Assembly: GCA_037384645.1 (NCBI GenBank)
Contig: JARRNT010000041.1
Location: 1-64,000 of the forward strand
Direction: 5' to 3'
Length of the DNA: 64,000 nucleotides
From: RI-92 sp037384645
GTDB lineage: Bacteria > Pseudomonadota > Gammaproteobacteria > UBA6429 > Thiohalophilaceae
Under the pieces are notes generated by a model. The model was not told the DNA's origin. It saw nothing but the letters and a program-made list of their open reading frames with translations, and made no database searches. This document shows positions 36,582 through 46,462 of the stretch, piece by piece (position 1 is the stretch's first letter; each line of letters starts with the position of its first letter). The position numbers and the translations under genes were made by a program.

Positions 36582-38126
36582 TTAACCATGACCGTAGATC
36601 AGACGCGGTAATAAAATAATGATGTCCGGGATCACGATGCACAGGAACAAACCGATGGCCTGAATCGCGAGAAATACCAGCGATGATTTGAAAATAGTCG
36701 CCATACTGATTTCAGGCGGACAAACACCGCGCAGATAAAACAATGCATAGCCAAACGGCGGACTCAAAAACGACATCTGCATATTGACCAGATACAGCAC
36801 CCCGAACCATAACACCTCCTGATCACCAGGCACGGGCGGCAACCCGAACACGCCACCGAAGCTGAGCGACTTGATGATAGGCACAAAGATCGGCACTGTG
36901 AGTAACAGGATCCCGACCCAGTCCAGAAACATGCCCAGGAAAATCAGAATCAGCATCATCAGCAGCAGGATGCCATAGGGATGCAGGCCGGTACCCAGGA
37001 TGGCCTCGGTGATAAAGGTCTGCCCACCCTGCAGGATAAAAAAGCCGACAAAGATGGACGCGCCAAAGATGATCCAGAGCACCATGGCCGAAGCCCGAGC
37101 CGTAGTCACCGAGGCCTCACGCAGGATTTTCAGGTTAAAGCGCCGGTGCATTGCCGCCACGATCATGGCGCCAAACGAACCGATACCCGCGGCTTCCACC
37201 GGAGTAGCAATCCCGCCGAACAGCAAGCCCAGCACCAGAAACACCAGAAAGATCGGCGCAATCAGGTTAACCAGCAACTTGAGTTTCTGGCCCCAGTTGA
37301 CACGTTCTTCCTTGGGCAATGACGGTCCCATGGCCGGGTTGATCCAGGCGCGAATCACGACATAGGAAATATACATCCCGGACAGCAACAGGCCGGGCAA
37401 TACCGAGCCAAGATAGAGCTGGCCAACCGACTGCTGGGCAACGACCGCGTAGAGGATGGCCAGAATCGACGGCGGGATCAGAATGCCCAGTGTACCACCG
37501 GCCATGATCGAGCCCAGCGCAATCTTGTGATCATACTTGCGCTTGAGCATGGCCGGCAGTGCGATGATTCCCATGGTTACCACCGCTGCCCCGATCACGC
37601 CAACCATGGCGGCCAGGATTGTCGAGGCCAGGATCGTCGCCGCCGCCAGTCCACCGCGCAGGCCGCCCATCCACTTATAGACCACGTCGAACATTTCCTC
37701 GATCAAGCCTGCCCGTTCAAGCATGGAGGCCATAAAGATAAACAACGGAATGGCGGCCAGGTTGGGGTTAGTCATCAGGGGAAAAATACGGGTCGGGATG
37801 ATATTCAACATGGTCTGACCGCCGACGAGATAAATGAAGACCACGCCCAGCCCTCCCACAACAAAGGCCATGGGCAATCCCATCATCAATAACAACGCCA
37901 GCGAACCAAACATCAGGAAAGTCAGTTTGCCAATCCCGACATCGCCCAGGCTGCCGCTCAGGGTAAACAGGAAATGCTTATCCCCATAAGGGTCATAGAA
38001 CAGGATATTGATCAATTCCACCAGAACAATAAAGGTGACGGTCAGTACCGCCGCGATCATCAGGTAATGCCAGATCCTGCCCCAAACGCTACGGTCATCC
38101 GCCGCAGCTACCGCTGAACTACTCAT
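36582..38126 (-). CDS. TRAP transporter large permease (DctM)
   Basis: 514-aa inner-membrane protein with about 12-13 helices, the transport subunit of a sodium-driven TRAP system. Motifs: GLPMAFVVGGLGVVFIYLVG, MASMLERAGLIEEMF, GGTLGILIPPSILAILYAV and FLGMFLDWVGILLLTVPIFV. It overlaps the small permease gene by eight bases. The substrate is an organic acid of unknown identity; the coupled malate synthase hints at a C2/C3 acid. Confidence 0.92.
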   Translation of the reverse strand: MSSSAVAAADDRSVWGRIWHYLMIAAVLTVTFIVLVELINILFYDPYGDKHFLFTLSGSLGDVGIGKLTFLMFGSLALLLMMGLPMAFVVGGLGVVFIYLVGGQTMLNIIPTRIFPLMTNPNLAAIPLFIFMASMLERAGLIEEMFDVVYKWMGGLRGGLAAATILASTILAAMVGVIGAAVVTMGIIALPAMLKRKYDHKIALGSIMAGGTLGILIPPSILAILYAVVAQQSVGQLYLGSVLPGLLLSGMYISYVVIRAWINPAMGPSLPKEERVNWGQKLKLLVNLIAPIFLVFLVLGLLFGGIATPVEAAGIGSFGAMIVAAMHRRFNLKILREASVTTARASAMVLWIIFGASIFVGFFILQGGQTFITEAILGTGLHPYGILLLMMLILIFLGMFLDWVGILLLTVPIFVPIIKSLSFGGVFGLPPVPGDQEVLWFGVLYLVNMQMSFLSPPFGYALFYLRGVCPPEISMATIFKSSLVFLAIQAIGLFLCIVIPDIIILLPRLIYGHG

Positions 38127-38832
38127 GCGTGCCTGCCCTCCCCATACGACGATACAACTGGATATCCTTGATCAGTTTGGATAATCCCGCGAGTGCCAGG
38201 ATAAAGGCACCAAGCACCATCATGGCCTTGACTGGGTAATACTGAATGCGCCAGGTTTCGTCAGTCACTTCCAGCATGGAAAAGGAGTCGGAAAAAAACC
38301 GCCAGGATGTGCCGATTAATGCCAGGGCAAAAATAAAAAAGAATACGGAGGTGAAAATGTCCATGCCAACCTGCGCGCGCCTGGGGAGCTTGATGTAGAC
38401 CACGTCGACGCGTACGTGATCACCGTGCAACAGGGCAAATCCACCGGCCAGCAGGTATTGCATCCCGAATAACAAGTAGGATGCCTGGTGCACCCAGATC
38501 GTGGGGGCATCGAACAGATAACGCGAAATGACTTCGTAGAAATACGCACATACCGCATTGACCGTCCACAACGCAACGAACACGCCGGACTGCTCGCTGA
38601 TCCAGTCGAGTAACCGGGTGGTACGGTTTCCCGGTTCATGCAGTACCGGGTCCTCTTCCGCCAGGTAATTTAGCGCGGTTTCTTCATCCGGCGTCGGTTT
38701 TGTCGCAACCTGGTCGTCACGATCACGATCGGATTTGAATTTGCGTTCCAGCCACATGAACAACAGTGGCATAATGGCAAGCCAGCCCCAGTACAGCCAG
38801 TGGGGCATGACAAAATTCACAGATTCAGCCAT
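38119..38832 (-). CDS. TRAP transporter small permease (DctQ)
   Basis: 237-aa membrane protein with four helices of the DctQ type (FYEVISRYLFDAPTIWVHQAS; LHGDHVRVDVVYIKLPRRAQ). It has an unusually long N-terminal region with an extra helix (about 12-25) and a charged cytoplasmic loop (residues 30-70), as in the larger DctQ class. It lies 71 bases behind the binding-protein gene. Confidence 0.9.
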   Translation of the reverse strand: MAESVNFVMPHWLYWGWLAIMPLLFMWLERKFKSDRDRDDQVATKPTPDEETALNYLAEEDPVLHEPGNRTTRLLDWISEQSGVFVALWTVNAVCAYFYEVISRYLFDAPTIWVHQASYLLFGMQYLLAGGFALLHGDHVRVDVVYIKLPRRAQVGMDIFTSVFFFIFALALIGTSWRFFSDSFSMLEVTDETWRIQYYPVKAMMVLGAFILALAGLSKLIKDIQLYRRMGRAGTHE

Positions 38833-38903
38833 GGGTCCTCCATATCAGATATCGAAAATTCACAGCGGGTAACTACGTTACCCGCTGTACCACTTCAGGA
38901 CAT

Positions 38904-40037
38904 TTACAGGCTCAGGCCCTTGATATCTTCCTTGGTGATGTAACCCATGTATGGGTTGAGCATATAGTCGAGATGGATCTTGAATACCCGCTTGGCATCG
39001 GCATTCTTCTTGGCCCATTCGAACCATACCGGTACCGCGGCCTTGCGGAAACGATGGACATCCTCGGCAGACAGGCGTGAGATCGTCGTGCCCTTGTTGA
39101 GAAATTTATCCATGGCCACCAGGTCGGCCTTCTGGATCGTGGTGTAGTGGTGTACCGAATAGGTCTGTACCTGTTCTTCCACGAAGTTCTGCATTTTCTT
39201 CGACAGGCGTTTCCAGGCACCCAGGTTCACGGTCAGGTCCATGAGATCGACCGGTTGATACAGCGAGGTCTGGCCCGGAGGTCCCATGCAGATGATGTAC
39301 TTGGTCACTTCGGCGAAACCCAGGTCCCAGTTAATGGCCGGTCCGACGTAATCGGCTGCATCGATGGTGCCCTTCTCCAGCGCGGGATAGATATCCGAAC
39401 CGGGCATACTGGTAGTACTGACACCAAACTTCTCGAACACCTCGGCCACCATCCCGCCGGGCAGGCGAATCTTCATCCCCTTGAGCTGTTCCAGGGATTC
39501 CACCGGGGTTTTGGAATGGATGATATTCGCGTCGTGCTGGATGGGCCCGACATAGAACAGGCCGTACTTGCGATAGATCTCGCGGGTCAGTTCCAGCATA
39601 CCGAGACCATAAAACATGGTTTCCCACTGGCCAGGCTGGTCAGGACCGGCGGGATAGGACGAGAGAAATACCGAAGCCGGTATCTTGCCTGACCAGTACA
39701 GACTGAACGGATTCATGGCCTGTAACACCCCGGTACGCACGGCATCGAACAAGGCATTATTGTCTGCCGCTACCGCCTTGGCCGGAAAGGGTTTGAAACT
39801 TAATTCACCACCAGACTTCTCCTTGATGCCGTTGGCCCAGGCTTCGAACAGCTTGTAACCGGTAGTGCCGGCATCCCAGGTCGACTGGACCTTCCAGACA
39901 TGACCCTTGGCGGCCTCGGCGTTGCCGATGAAGGGAGCTCCCAGAATTGCGGCGCCGCCTATGGCAGCGGATTTCTGTAGAAACTTGCGGCGTGAATCGG
40001 GTGTTACTGATTTGGACTTGTCGGATTTATCGTTCAT
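38904..40037 (-). CDS. TRAP transporter substrate-binding protein (DctP family), Tat-exported
   Basis: 377-aa periplasmic receptor. The signal carries a twin-arginine motif SRRKFLQ (15-21) followed by a hydrophobic stretch and AEA cleavage site. The mature part has DctP features: VWKVQSTWDAGTTGYKLFEAW (as VWKVQSTWDAGTTG), MKIRLPGGMVAEVFEKFGV with the conserved substrate-binding Arg, and TIDAADYVGPAINWDLGF. AGGAGG precedes the ATG. First gene of dctPQM-aceB. Confidence 0.92.
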   Translation of the reverse strand: MNDKSDKSKSVTPDSRRKFLQKSAAIGGAAILGAPFIGNAEAAKGHVWKVQSTWDAGTTGYKLFEAWANGIKEKSGGELSFKPFPAKAVAADNNALFDAVRTGVLQAMNPFSLYWSGKIPASVFLSSYPAGPDQPGQWETMFYGLGMLELTREIYRKYGLFYVGPIQHDANIIHSKTPVESLEQLKGMKIRLPGGMVAEVFEKFGVSTTSMPGSDIYPALEKGTIDAADYVGPAINWDLGFAEVTKYIICMGPPGQTSLYQPVDLMDLTVNLGAWKRLSKKMQNFVEEQVQTYSVHHYTTIQKADLVAMDKFLNKGTTISRLSAEDVHRFRKAAVPVWFEWAKKNADAKRVFKIHLDYMLNPYMGYITKEDIKGLSL

Positions 40038-40589
40038 CTTTATTTATCCTCCTGGCGGGTAGTAAGGGTGAAACTCAGGTAAGACACATGCTGGTAGTGA
40101 CAGGCCACGAGTCGCAACATGGACAGGTCAGTGAAATCCCCGTGGTTGGGGCGATAAGGTGGTCTTGCTTGATGATGAACCGCACGGACAAAGCCAGGCG
40201 GCACCCGGCTTCCACGCCGGTGTGGATTGGATGTTGCATTGTCAGGTTCTGCGAACACGACTTGAATCACGGCGTACCTGGGCTTGTTGGTGGTGGCCGG
40301 TTTTTGGCATCTTGCCGCCCGGCTTATACATTCCTTAATATAATTAATATGGTTGGTGAAACCGGGATTAGCAAGGAGATGTGATTTTAGGATGCAAAAT
40401 AGTATTCTATTAATATAAGCAAATCATGATTGAGATGATTCAATAACCGCCAATCCGGTTCGTCAACGAAATTGGCCGTCTGCGGACATATCCTGCCCCA
40501 CCCAAACCATCCGTCAGAGAATATGTCCTGGCTCTGCAAGCTGCGTAACCGACTTGAGTCTCTGCCTTGAATTCACGACAATCGATAAG
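40038..40589. other. Divergent promoter region between TRAP and ABC transporter operons
   Basis: About 550 bases without a recognisable gene. It holds inverted repeats AATAG-TATT-CTATT (40398-40411) and AATCAT-N7-ATGATT (40422-40440), which could be operators; both are short and may be chance. Confidence 0.35.
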
Positions 40590-41339
40590 ATGTTGGTACT
40601 TAATCAGATTTCCAAGCACTATCACGCCAGCCCAGCCCTGCAACCCACCGACCTTGAGGTGCACGAAGGGAAAACCCTGGTTTTAATCGGACCCAGCGGC
40701 TGCGGCAAATCCACCCTGCTGCGCCTGATCGCCGGCCTGATTACCCCCGACACGGGCAGTATCCATTTTGAGGGCGCGGCCTTGACACCGGAAAACATCC
40801 TGCAGGTGCGCCAGCGCATGGGTTATGTCATCCAGGAAGGCGGGCTGTTCCCTCACCTTAGTGTGCGCGACAACGTGGTCGTGATGGCACGCTATCTGCG
40901 CCGCGACAAAAACTGGATGGCAACCCGCCTGGCGGAACTGGCGCAGCTGGTGCGACTGCCCGATGACTTGCTCGACCGCTATCCGGCGGAGCTCTCCGGG
41001 GGCCAGCGCCAGCGCGTGAGCCTGATGCGCGCCCTGATGCTGGACCCCGATCTGTTATTGCTGGATGAACCGTTGGGTGCTCTCGACCCCATTATTCGCT
41101 ATGAACTGCAACAGGAGCTCAAATCCATTTTCGATCAACTCGGCAAGACCGTCATCATGGTGACCCACGATATCGCCGAGGCCGTCTTTTTCGGTCACAC
41201 GCTGGTGTTAATGCGCAACGGGCAAATTATCCAGACGGGTAGTTTCAAAACCCTGGCACAGACTCCGGCCGAGCCTTTCGTTGAGCAATTCATCAACTCG
41301 CAACGCGAACCCATGGCCAAATGCGCTGCGTACCGGTGA
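40590..41339 (+). CDS. Glycine betaine/choline-type ABC transporter ATPase (OpuCA/ProV-like)
   Basis: 249-aa ATPase with Walker A GPSGCGKST (about 34-42), Q-loop VIQEGGLFPHLSV, signature ELSGGQRQRVSLMRALM and Walker B LLLLDEPLGALDP. EGGLFPHLSVRDNV is typical of the osmoprotectant/choline QAT family. No C-terminal CBS domains. The last residues after FVEQFINSQREP run into sequence that belongs to the next gene in another frame, so the native end may have been changed by a deletion. Confidence 0.88.
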   Translation: MLVLNQISKHYHASPALQPTDLEVHEGKTLVLIGPSGCGKSTLLRLIAGLITPDTGSIHFEGAALTPENILQVRQRMGYVIQEGGLFPHLSVRDNVVVMARYLRRDKNWMATRLAELAQLVRLPDDLLDRYPAELSGGQRQRVSLMRALMLDPDLLLLDEPLGALDPIIRYELQQELKSIFDQLGKTVIMVTHDIAEAVFFGHTLVLMRNGQIIQTGSFKTLAQTPAEPFVEQFINSQREPMAKCAAYR

Positions 41340-42624
41340 TATTGATGCCTATGTGGAATATACCGGCACCCTGTTTCACGAAATCCTGGCACGCCAGCAC
41401 CTGCACGGTATGACGGCACTGCGCCAAGCCCTGGCTAAACATCACCTGCGCATGACTGCACCACTCGGGTTCAACAACACCTACGCCATCGGGGTCACGC
41501 AATCCCTGGCAAAACGCCTGGATCTGCATACGATCTCCGATCTCAGGAAGTACCCGTCACTGGTGATGGGCTTCGGCAACGAGTTCATGCATCGGGCGGA
41601 TGGCTGGCCGGGACTGAAAAAACATTATCAGTTGCCACAGACAAACGTGCGCGGACTCAGCCACGACCTGGCTTATCGTGGCATCGCCTCGGGCAGTATC
41701 CAGGTGACCGATCTGTACTCCACCGATGCGGATATCGCCTACTACCACTTGCGCACCCTGCGCGATAACCTGCACTACTTTCCTGTTTATAAGGCCGTCA
41801 TTCTCTATCGGGCCGACCTGGCCAAACGTGAGCCTCAGGTTGTTGACCTGTTTAACCGCCTCGCCGGCAAGATTAACGCACAGGACATGATCAGCATGAA
41901 TGCCGCGGTTAAAATCCACGGCGAAAGTGAGTCGGCCGTGGCCGCCGAATTTCTCCAGAAACAGCTGCATATCAAGGTCAAGGCCACTCGCCACGATATC
42001 TGGCAAGAACTCTGGCTGCGCACACAACAGCACCTGGTACTGGTCGGTATCTCCCTATCGCTGGCGATCCTGTTTGCCATCCCCCTCGGCATCCTGGCAG
42101 TCCGCTACCAGCGGCTCGGACATCTGATACTGGGCGTCGCCGGGATCCTGCAAACCGTGCCGTCACTGGCATTGTTTGTCTTCATGATCCCCTTACTGGG
42201 TATTGGCGGACCGCCGGCGATCGTCGCGCTGTTTCTCTACAGCCTGTTGCCGATTATTCGCAATACCTATGCCGGGCTCAAGGACATTCCCGCAGGCATT
42301 ATCGAATCCGCGCAGGCACTGGGGCTGCCTGCCCGTGCCCGCTTACGCATCGTGGAAATTCCGCTGGCGGGTCGCTCAATCCTGGCCGGGATTAAAACCT
42401 CTGCCGTCATCAATGTCGGTACGGCCACCCTGGGGGCCCTCATCGGTGCCGGCGGCTATGGTCAGCCTATCCTGACCGGAATCCGTCTCGATGACACCGG
42501 GCTCATCCTGCAGGGTGCAATACCTGCCGCCCTGCTTGCCCTGCTGGTTCAGGGCATTTTCGAACTGGTCGAACGGGCCTGGTTGCCACGCGGTTTACGC
42601 CTGCAGGCCGGCGGTCGTAAGTAG
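41281..42624 (+). CDS. N-terminally truncated receptor-permease fusion of an OpuC-like ABC transporter
   Basis: 447 aa from a TTG at 41281. It opens in the middle of an OpuAC/ProX binding domain (NALRTGDIDAYVEYTGTL), continues with the rest of that domain to about 240, then the permease domain (LAILFAIPLGILAVRYQRL; LGLPARARLRIVEIPLAG; AVINVGTATLGALIGAGGYG). Homologues begin with a signal peptide and about 60 residues (a GSKxFTE segment) missing here, and the frame overlaps the end of the ATPase. I infer a deletion near 41310 that removed the receptor start. Probably non-functional as an importer, or a sequence error. Confidence 0.75.
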   Translation: MSNSSTRNANPWPNALRTGDIDAYVEYTGTLFHEILARQHLHGMTALRQALAKHHLRMTAPLGFNNTYAIGVTQSLAKRLDLHTISDLRKYPSLVMGFGNEFMHRADGWPGLKKHYQLPQTNVRGLSHDLAYRGIASGSIQVTDLYSTDADIAYYHLRTLRDNLHYFPVYKAVILYRADLAKREPQVVDLFNRLAGKINAQDMISMNAAVKIHGESESAVAAEFLQKQLHIKVKATRHDIWQELWLRTQQHLVLVGISLSLAILFAIPLGILAVRYQRLGHLILGVAGILQTVPSLALFVFMIPLLGIGGPPAIVALFLYSLLPIIRNTYAGLKDIPAGIIESAQALGLPARARLRIVEIPLAGRSILAGIKTSAVINVGTATLGALIGAGGYGQPILTGIRLDDTGLILQGAIPAALLALLVQGIFELVERAWLPRGLRLQAGGRK

Positions 42625-42642
42625 CCCTGTATTTAACCTTGT

Positions 42643-44013
42643 TCAGGCTAGCTGGCGCTTACCGGCTCGCTCGGTTGCTGTCAGGATAGTATAGGCACGA
42701 GCCAGCGCGGTGTTGTCGCCGACATTACCGGGAAAGATCACCACAGGCAGGTTGGGAAATTGCGGATGATCTGCCGGGCAACGCACCACGGAACAGCCAG
42801 TCAGAATCTGGCCGACAACCCGGCTTTGTTTCAGTTGCAGTCCACTACTCAGCACATCGTTGGAGGTAATCCCACCCTTACTGATTAAAAAGCCAATCGT
42901 CGGAGGCAGGCCGCGTACCAGTTGCATCAGAAATGCCGAGATGCGTTCGCCAAAGGCCAGGCGTTCGGCCTGGCTCGGAAACTGCAGCTCGCGCCGCGAC
43001 GTGGACAACACCACGCTCTTACCCGCTGCATGCGCCTGTGCCACTTCTGCCAGGATACGCTGCGCCTGCGCCGCGCTAATCTCGGCAAGTTCTGTTGCAT
43101 CGCGGCAATTGAATGGTTCCACGTCGATCTCGATCGGGACCACGTCACTATGCTCGCGCAAGTACGCGAGTTGCGCTGATGTTTTGGCCACGTGCGATCC
43201 AACCAGGATCACACCAGGCTGCTGATCCCGTACGTAATACGCCATGTCCTGTGCCTGGACCGGCTGGGGCGGCAGTTTGGACAGGGCCGTCAACAGGCTA
43301 GCGGCGCTGCGAAACAGGAAGTGTTTTCCTTCGCGGGCAACAGTCTGTAACTGATCGGCGAAGTGATTCAGGTCAGCCTGGTTTTCACTATCGACAACAC
43401 AGCAGACGTTACCTGATAAGTTGCGCAGGCGTTCGCGACAGTCACCGCGCACATCGCGCAGGACAAACCGTTCAACTTGCGATGCCTTGATCCGGCCCCG
43501 GGTCTTTTCCTCGACATAGTCCGGCAGATAGGCCGTGGAAAACCCGAAGACCGAATCCCTGGCGAATTCGGTCTCACTCACGGGTACCGGTTTGCCGTCG
43601 ACCACCAGGTAATGCACGCTGTCGCGGGTAAATCGCCCCGCCTCGAAAAAGGCCGGCACCATGAAGTGCGCATCAAACGGACCAAGTTCTTCGGCAATGA
43701 TATCGGTTTCCACCGGGTAGTGACCGCGCAGGGTCGAATCCGAGCGACTGACCACGATCGGGTTGATCGGTTGGCCACGCGACGCCAATGTGGCCAGTGC
43801 CTGTTTGAGATTAATGCAGATCTCGCGGGTGACTCGTGCCGCACGCTCGGCGTCCATGCCGCGCGTATTAGACAGAATAAAAAACAACGGTGAAGTATCC
43901 TGCAGGGCACTGGTCAGTGTTTCCACATCCCAGGCCGTCAGCAGCAAACAACTGTGGACCGTTTGCGAGCCGGTGGGATCATCGTCAATCGCAATGATGC
44001 GAGTTTCACTCAT
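42643..44013 (-). CDS. DUF1537 four-carbon acid sugar kinase family protein
   Basis: 456-aa cytoplasmic kinase of the DUF1537 family, members of which phosphorylate D-erythronate, D-threonate, L-threonate or related acids. It starts with IIAIDDDPTGSQTVH (6-20), has SNTRGM, VSRSDSTLRGHYP, and a C-terminal nucleotide domain with FLISKGGITSNDVL and VVIFPGNVGD. It lies six bases behind the transketolase gene on the same strand. No PdxA2-type dehydrogenase or aldolase of the known pathway is adjacent, so the substrate is open. Confidence 0.87.
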   Translation of the reverse strand: MSETRIIAIDDDPTGSQTVHSCLLLTAWDVETLTSALQDTSPLFFILSNTRGMDAERAARVTREICINLKQALATLASRGQPINPIVVSRSDSTLRGHYPVETDIIAEELGPFDAHFMVPAFFEAGRFTRDSVHYLVVDGKPVPVSETEFARDSVFGFSTAYLPDYVEEKTRGRIKASQVERFVLRDVRGDCRERLRNLSGNVCCVVDSENQADLNHFADQLQTVAREGKHFLFRSAASLLTALSKLPPQPVQAQDMAYYVRDQQPGVILVGSHVAKTSAQLAYLREHSDVVPIEIDVEPFNCRDATELAEISAAQAQRILAEVAQAHAAGKSVVLSTSRRELQFPSQAERLAFGERISAFLMQLVRGLPPTIGFLISKGGITSNDVLSSGLQLKQSRVVGQILTGCSVVRCPADHPQFPNLPVVIFPGNVGDNTALARAYTILTATERAGKRQLA

Positions 44014-44019
44014 GGCGAA

Positions 44020-46242
44020 TCAGGCCCCGGCCAGTTTGTTAATCCGTGCCACCATATCGGCGCTGGACAGGCCATTGAAGCCCATGATCTCGGCCGGCGA
44101 GGCCGTGGTCTCACCGCGCTTCCAGCACATTACGTCACGCTGCGGTGCACGGCTGCGTAACATTACCGGCTCCAGTGAACCACTGGCACCACCGGTGACA
44201 CCGATCAGGATATCGCCTGCAAACAGCGCAGCGAAATCCGCCTCACTCATGAATTTGCCATCGGGCTGCGATACCGTGTCCCAGGCCAGATCGTCTTCAC
44301 GATAAAGGCGCCGCGGGTTGGCCACACACACGATACGAACCCGATAGCCCTGTTGTTCCAATGTGTCCTTGGCTTCAAATACAGGTAGCAATACCATGTC
44401 ACCGGTGACGGCGAACACGACCGTTGCTTTTTCGCCTTTTGCGCTTTCATACAGGGTAATGGCGCCATCTTCAATGGCCTGCCTGGCCTGCTCCAGCGTG
44501 GTATACACCGGCAATGCACTCTTGGACGCGACGATGGCGATCGCCTTGTTGTAACTGTTAGTGGCCCACTCGTAGGCAACCTGGATCATGTTGGCATCAC
44601 AGGGAAACAGCGAATAAAAATTGCCGTTGCGCATCAGTGCTGCCATGTAATTTTCGATCTCCGGACGCTGATGGGTCCAGCCGTTACGTCCCTGCTCGAG
44701 CGCACCGGCGGTGTACATATTAACAATGGACGGGGTCTTGCGCCGCAGTTCGGCCATGGCCTGGGCCACGGTTTGCAGAATCGGCATGCCATTGACCACG
44801 AAACTCTCATAGGACAACCACAGGGCCCGTGATCCAAACAGGGCAAGACCGGCGGCAAAACCGGCACAGGCATCTTCACTCAGGGGCTCATACACCTGGC
44901 CTTGCGGCCCCTGGTTATACAGGCTGTCTGATGTTGGATGGCGGATCTGCAGGGCCTCGTTGATGTTTTTCATGCCCGACGCCTCGTTACCATCGGCATT
45001 GGTGACAACGAAACGTTTATCGCGCTTACCGACTTCACCCACCAGCGCACCCATGGCGGTGGACGGCACGGCCTTTTCACCTACGGGGAATGCCTGCTTG
45101 GGTAACTCACCCAGCTCAGGCAGATCCAGCTCGAATTCCGTGACCACGGTGTTGACGGCCGGGCCCCCGCCGGCGTGCCGGAAGTTGTCGCGTACCAGTT
45201 GCCAGGCATGCGGTGATAGCGCGCGCTTTTGCAGGCTCTCGGCAATATTGGGTTTATCCAGCTTGTCCCCGGGGTACAGGTTGTGCGACTTGGCACCGAC
45301 AGCATGCACTCCCGCCCCCTTGAGTTGCTTGATAATGAATACCGTCAGCCTGCCGTGCATGGCACTGTCTGCAGCCTGCTGCATCTGTTCCAGTACGTGC
45401 TGGGTAAAGTTCAGGCGTGCTGCGGGCGAGAAGCGCGTACTGTCGACATAGTCGCCCGTCTGCCCGGCGTCATCGAACGGCCTGGCATCCACCAGCACGA
45501 CGTTGTCGAAACCATGGCCCCGCCAGTAGCCGATCATTTCCTCGTTGGACTTAATCGATACCATGGAATGGTGTTCCTGGCTGTAACCATTCCAGACCAG
45601 CACAGGCAAAAAGTTGGTGCACTCGGGATAGGCCGTATGAAAATGCATCATGGACGACAGAACATAGGGTTCGCCCATGCCGCCGTCACCGAGGGTAAAC
45701 GGAAACAGCTTGTCCGGATGCAGATAGGCACCGGCCATGGCGAAATGCTGGCCCTGGCCCAGGGGCCCGGCCGGTGCCAGCAGCCCGGGGATGGCACCGG
45801 AGAGATGGCCGAGCAGGCCATGGCGTTCCCGGAAACGGGCCATCAACTCGTCCACATTGTGGATGCCCATCGACTCCAGTGAACCGTCCAGGAACATGGC
45901 ACTGTAAAAACCCGGGGCATGGTGGCCAACTTCGGTCACGATGTTGGTATGGCCGAGCATGACCAGGGCCGCGTAGGCATCGGCACTGCTGGCAAAGCCA
46001 CCGGGATGACCCGACTCCTTGCTGCTGGTCACCTGCAGGGTCAGGTAACGCAGGGCATCGGCGGCAAGCTGGGTCTGATAGACCGCGGCATCATCGATCC
46101 TGTCGATGGCGTGCCGGTCTTCTCCGATCACGGCGTGCTCACCCCACTGGCGGGATTCAGGGCTGTCGGGGGCAAAATAACGGATACCCCGGGTAAATGC
46201 CGGTTGCCCGGCGGAGGTCAGTTTGCTGGCTGGGCTGCTCAT
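44020..46242 (-). CDS. Transketolase-family thiamine diphosphate enzyme
   Basis: 740-aa cytoplasmic protein. The N-terminal TPP domain has SSKESGHPGGFASSADAYAA and LGDGGMGEPYVLSS (about 183-196); the pyrimidine domain and C-terminal domain follow (ADGNEASGMKNINEA; CAGFAAGLALFGSRALWLSY; VTGDMVLLPVFEAKDTL). The sequence differs from standard TktA, with HHAPGFYSAMFLDGS where a usual transketolase differs, so specificity is uncertain. It heads a two-gene operon with the DUF1537 kinase, divergent from an IclR regulator. GGAGA precedes the ATG. Confidence 0.82.
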   Translation of the reverse strand: MSSPASKLTSAGQPAFTRGIRYFAPDSPESRQWGEHAVIGEDRHAIDRIDDAAVYQTQLAADALRYLTLQVTSSKESGHPGGFASSADAYAALVMLGHTNIVTEVGHHAPGFYSAMFLDGSLESMGIHNVDELMARFRERHGLLGHLSGAIPGLLAPAGPLGQGQHFAMAGAYLHPDKLFPFTLGDGGMGEPYVLSSMMHFHTAYPECTNFLPVLVWNGYSQEHHSMVSIKSNEEMIGYWRGHGFDNVVLVDARPFDDAGQTGDYVDSTRFSPAARLNFTQHVLEQMQQAADSAMHGRLTVFIIKQLKGAGVHAVGAKSHNLYPGDKLDKPNIAESLQKRALSPHAWQLVRDNFRHAGGGPAVNTVVTEFELDLPELGELPKQAFPVGEKAVPSTAMGALVGEVGKRDKRFVVTNADGNEASGMKNINEALQIRHPTSDSLYNQGPQGQVYEPLSEDACAGFAAGLALFGSRALWLSYESFVVNGMPILQTVAQAMAELRRKTPSIVNMYTAGALEQGRNGWTHQRPEIENYMAALMRNGNFYSLFPCDANMIQVAYEWATNSYNKAIAIVASKSALPVYTTLEQARQAIEDGAITLYESAKGEKATVVFAVTGDMVLLPVFEAKDTLEQQGYRVRIVCVANPRRLYREDDLAWDTVSQPDGKFMSEADFAALFAGDILIGVTGGASGSLEPVMLRSRAPQRDVMCWKRGETTASPAEIMGFNGLSSADMVARINKLAGA

Positions 46243-46410
46243 GGCATATCTCCTGGTCTGGGTTCAGTTACGCCAACTGCCGTTGCAGTGGCGTGTGTTA
46301 TAACCATAGGCAAGCCAGTCGATTTCATAAAGCAGGATAATTCCCGCATTATGGTATACCGTAAAAGCGAGCGGGAGAAAAACAGTATAAGTGGCTGAAA
46401 TACTTGATCG

Positions 46411-46431
46411 TTGTGCCATTGAATGTCACAA
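46411..46431. promoter_or_regulatory. 21-bp palindrome, candidate IclR-family operator
   Basis: TTGTGCCATTGAATGTCACAA is a palindrome of the form TTGTGnCATTnAATGnCACAA; only the three positions n are unpaired. It lies between the divergent transketolase operon (start 46242) and IclR gene (start 46463), where an autoregulatory operator is expected. Binding by the neighbouring regulator is inferred. Confidence 0.65.
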
Positions 46432-46462
46432 TCATCAATCGTTTTCACTATATGAAATTATT

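Noticed and set aside
44020..46242. Phosphoketolase annotation
   Set aside because: Length 740 and motifs (GHPGG, GDGGMGEP) fit transketolases better; phosphoketolase hallmarks are absent.
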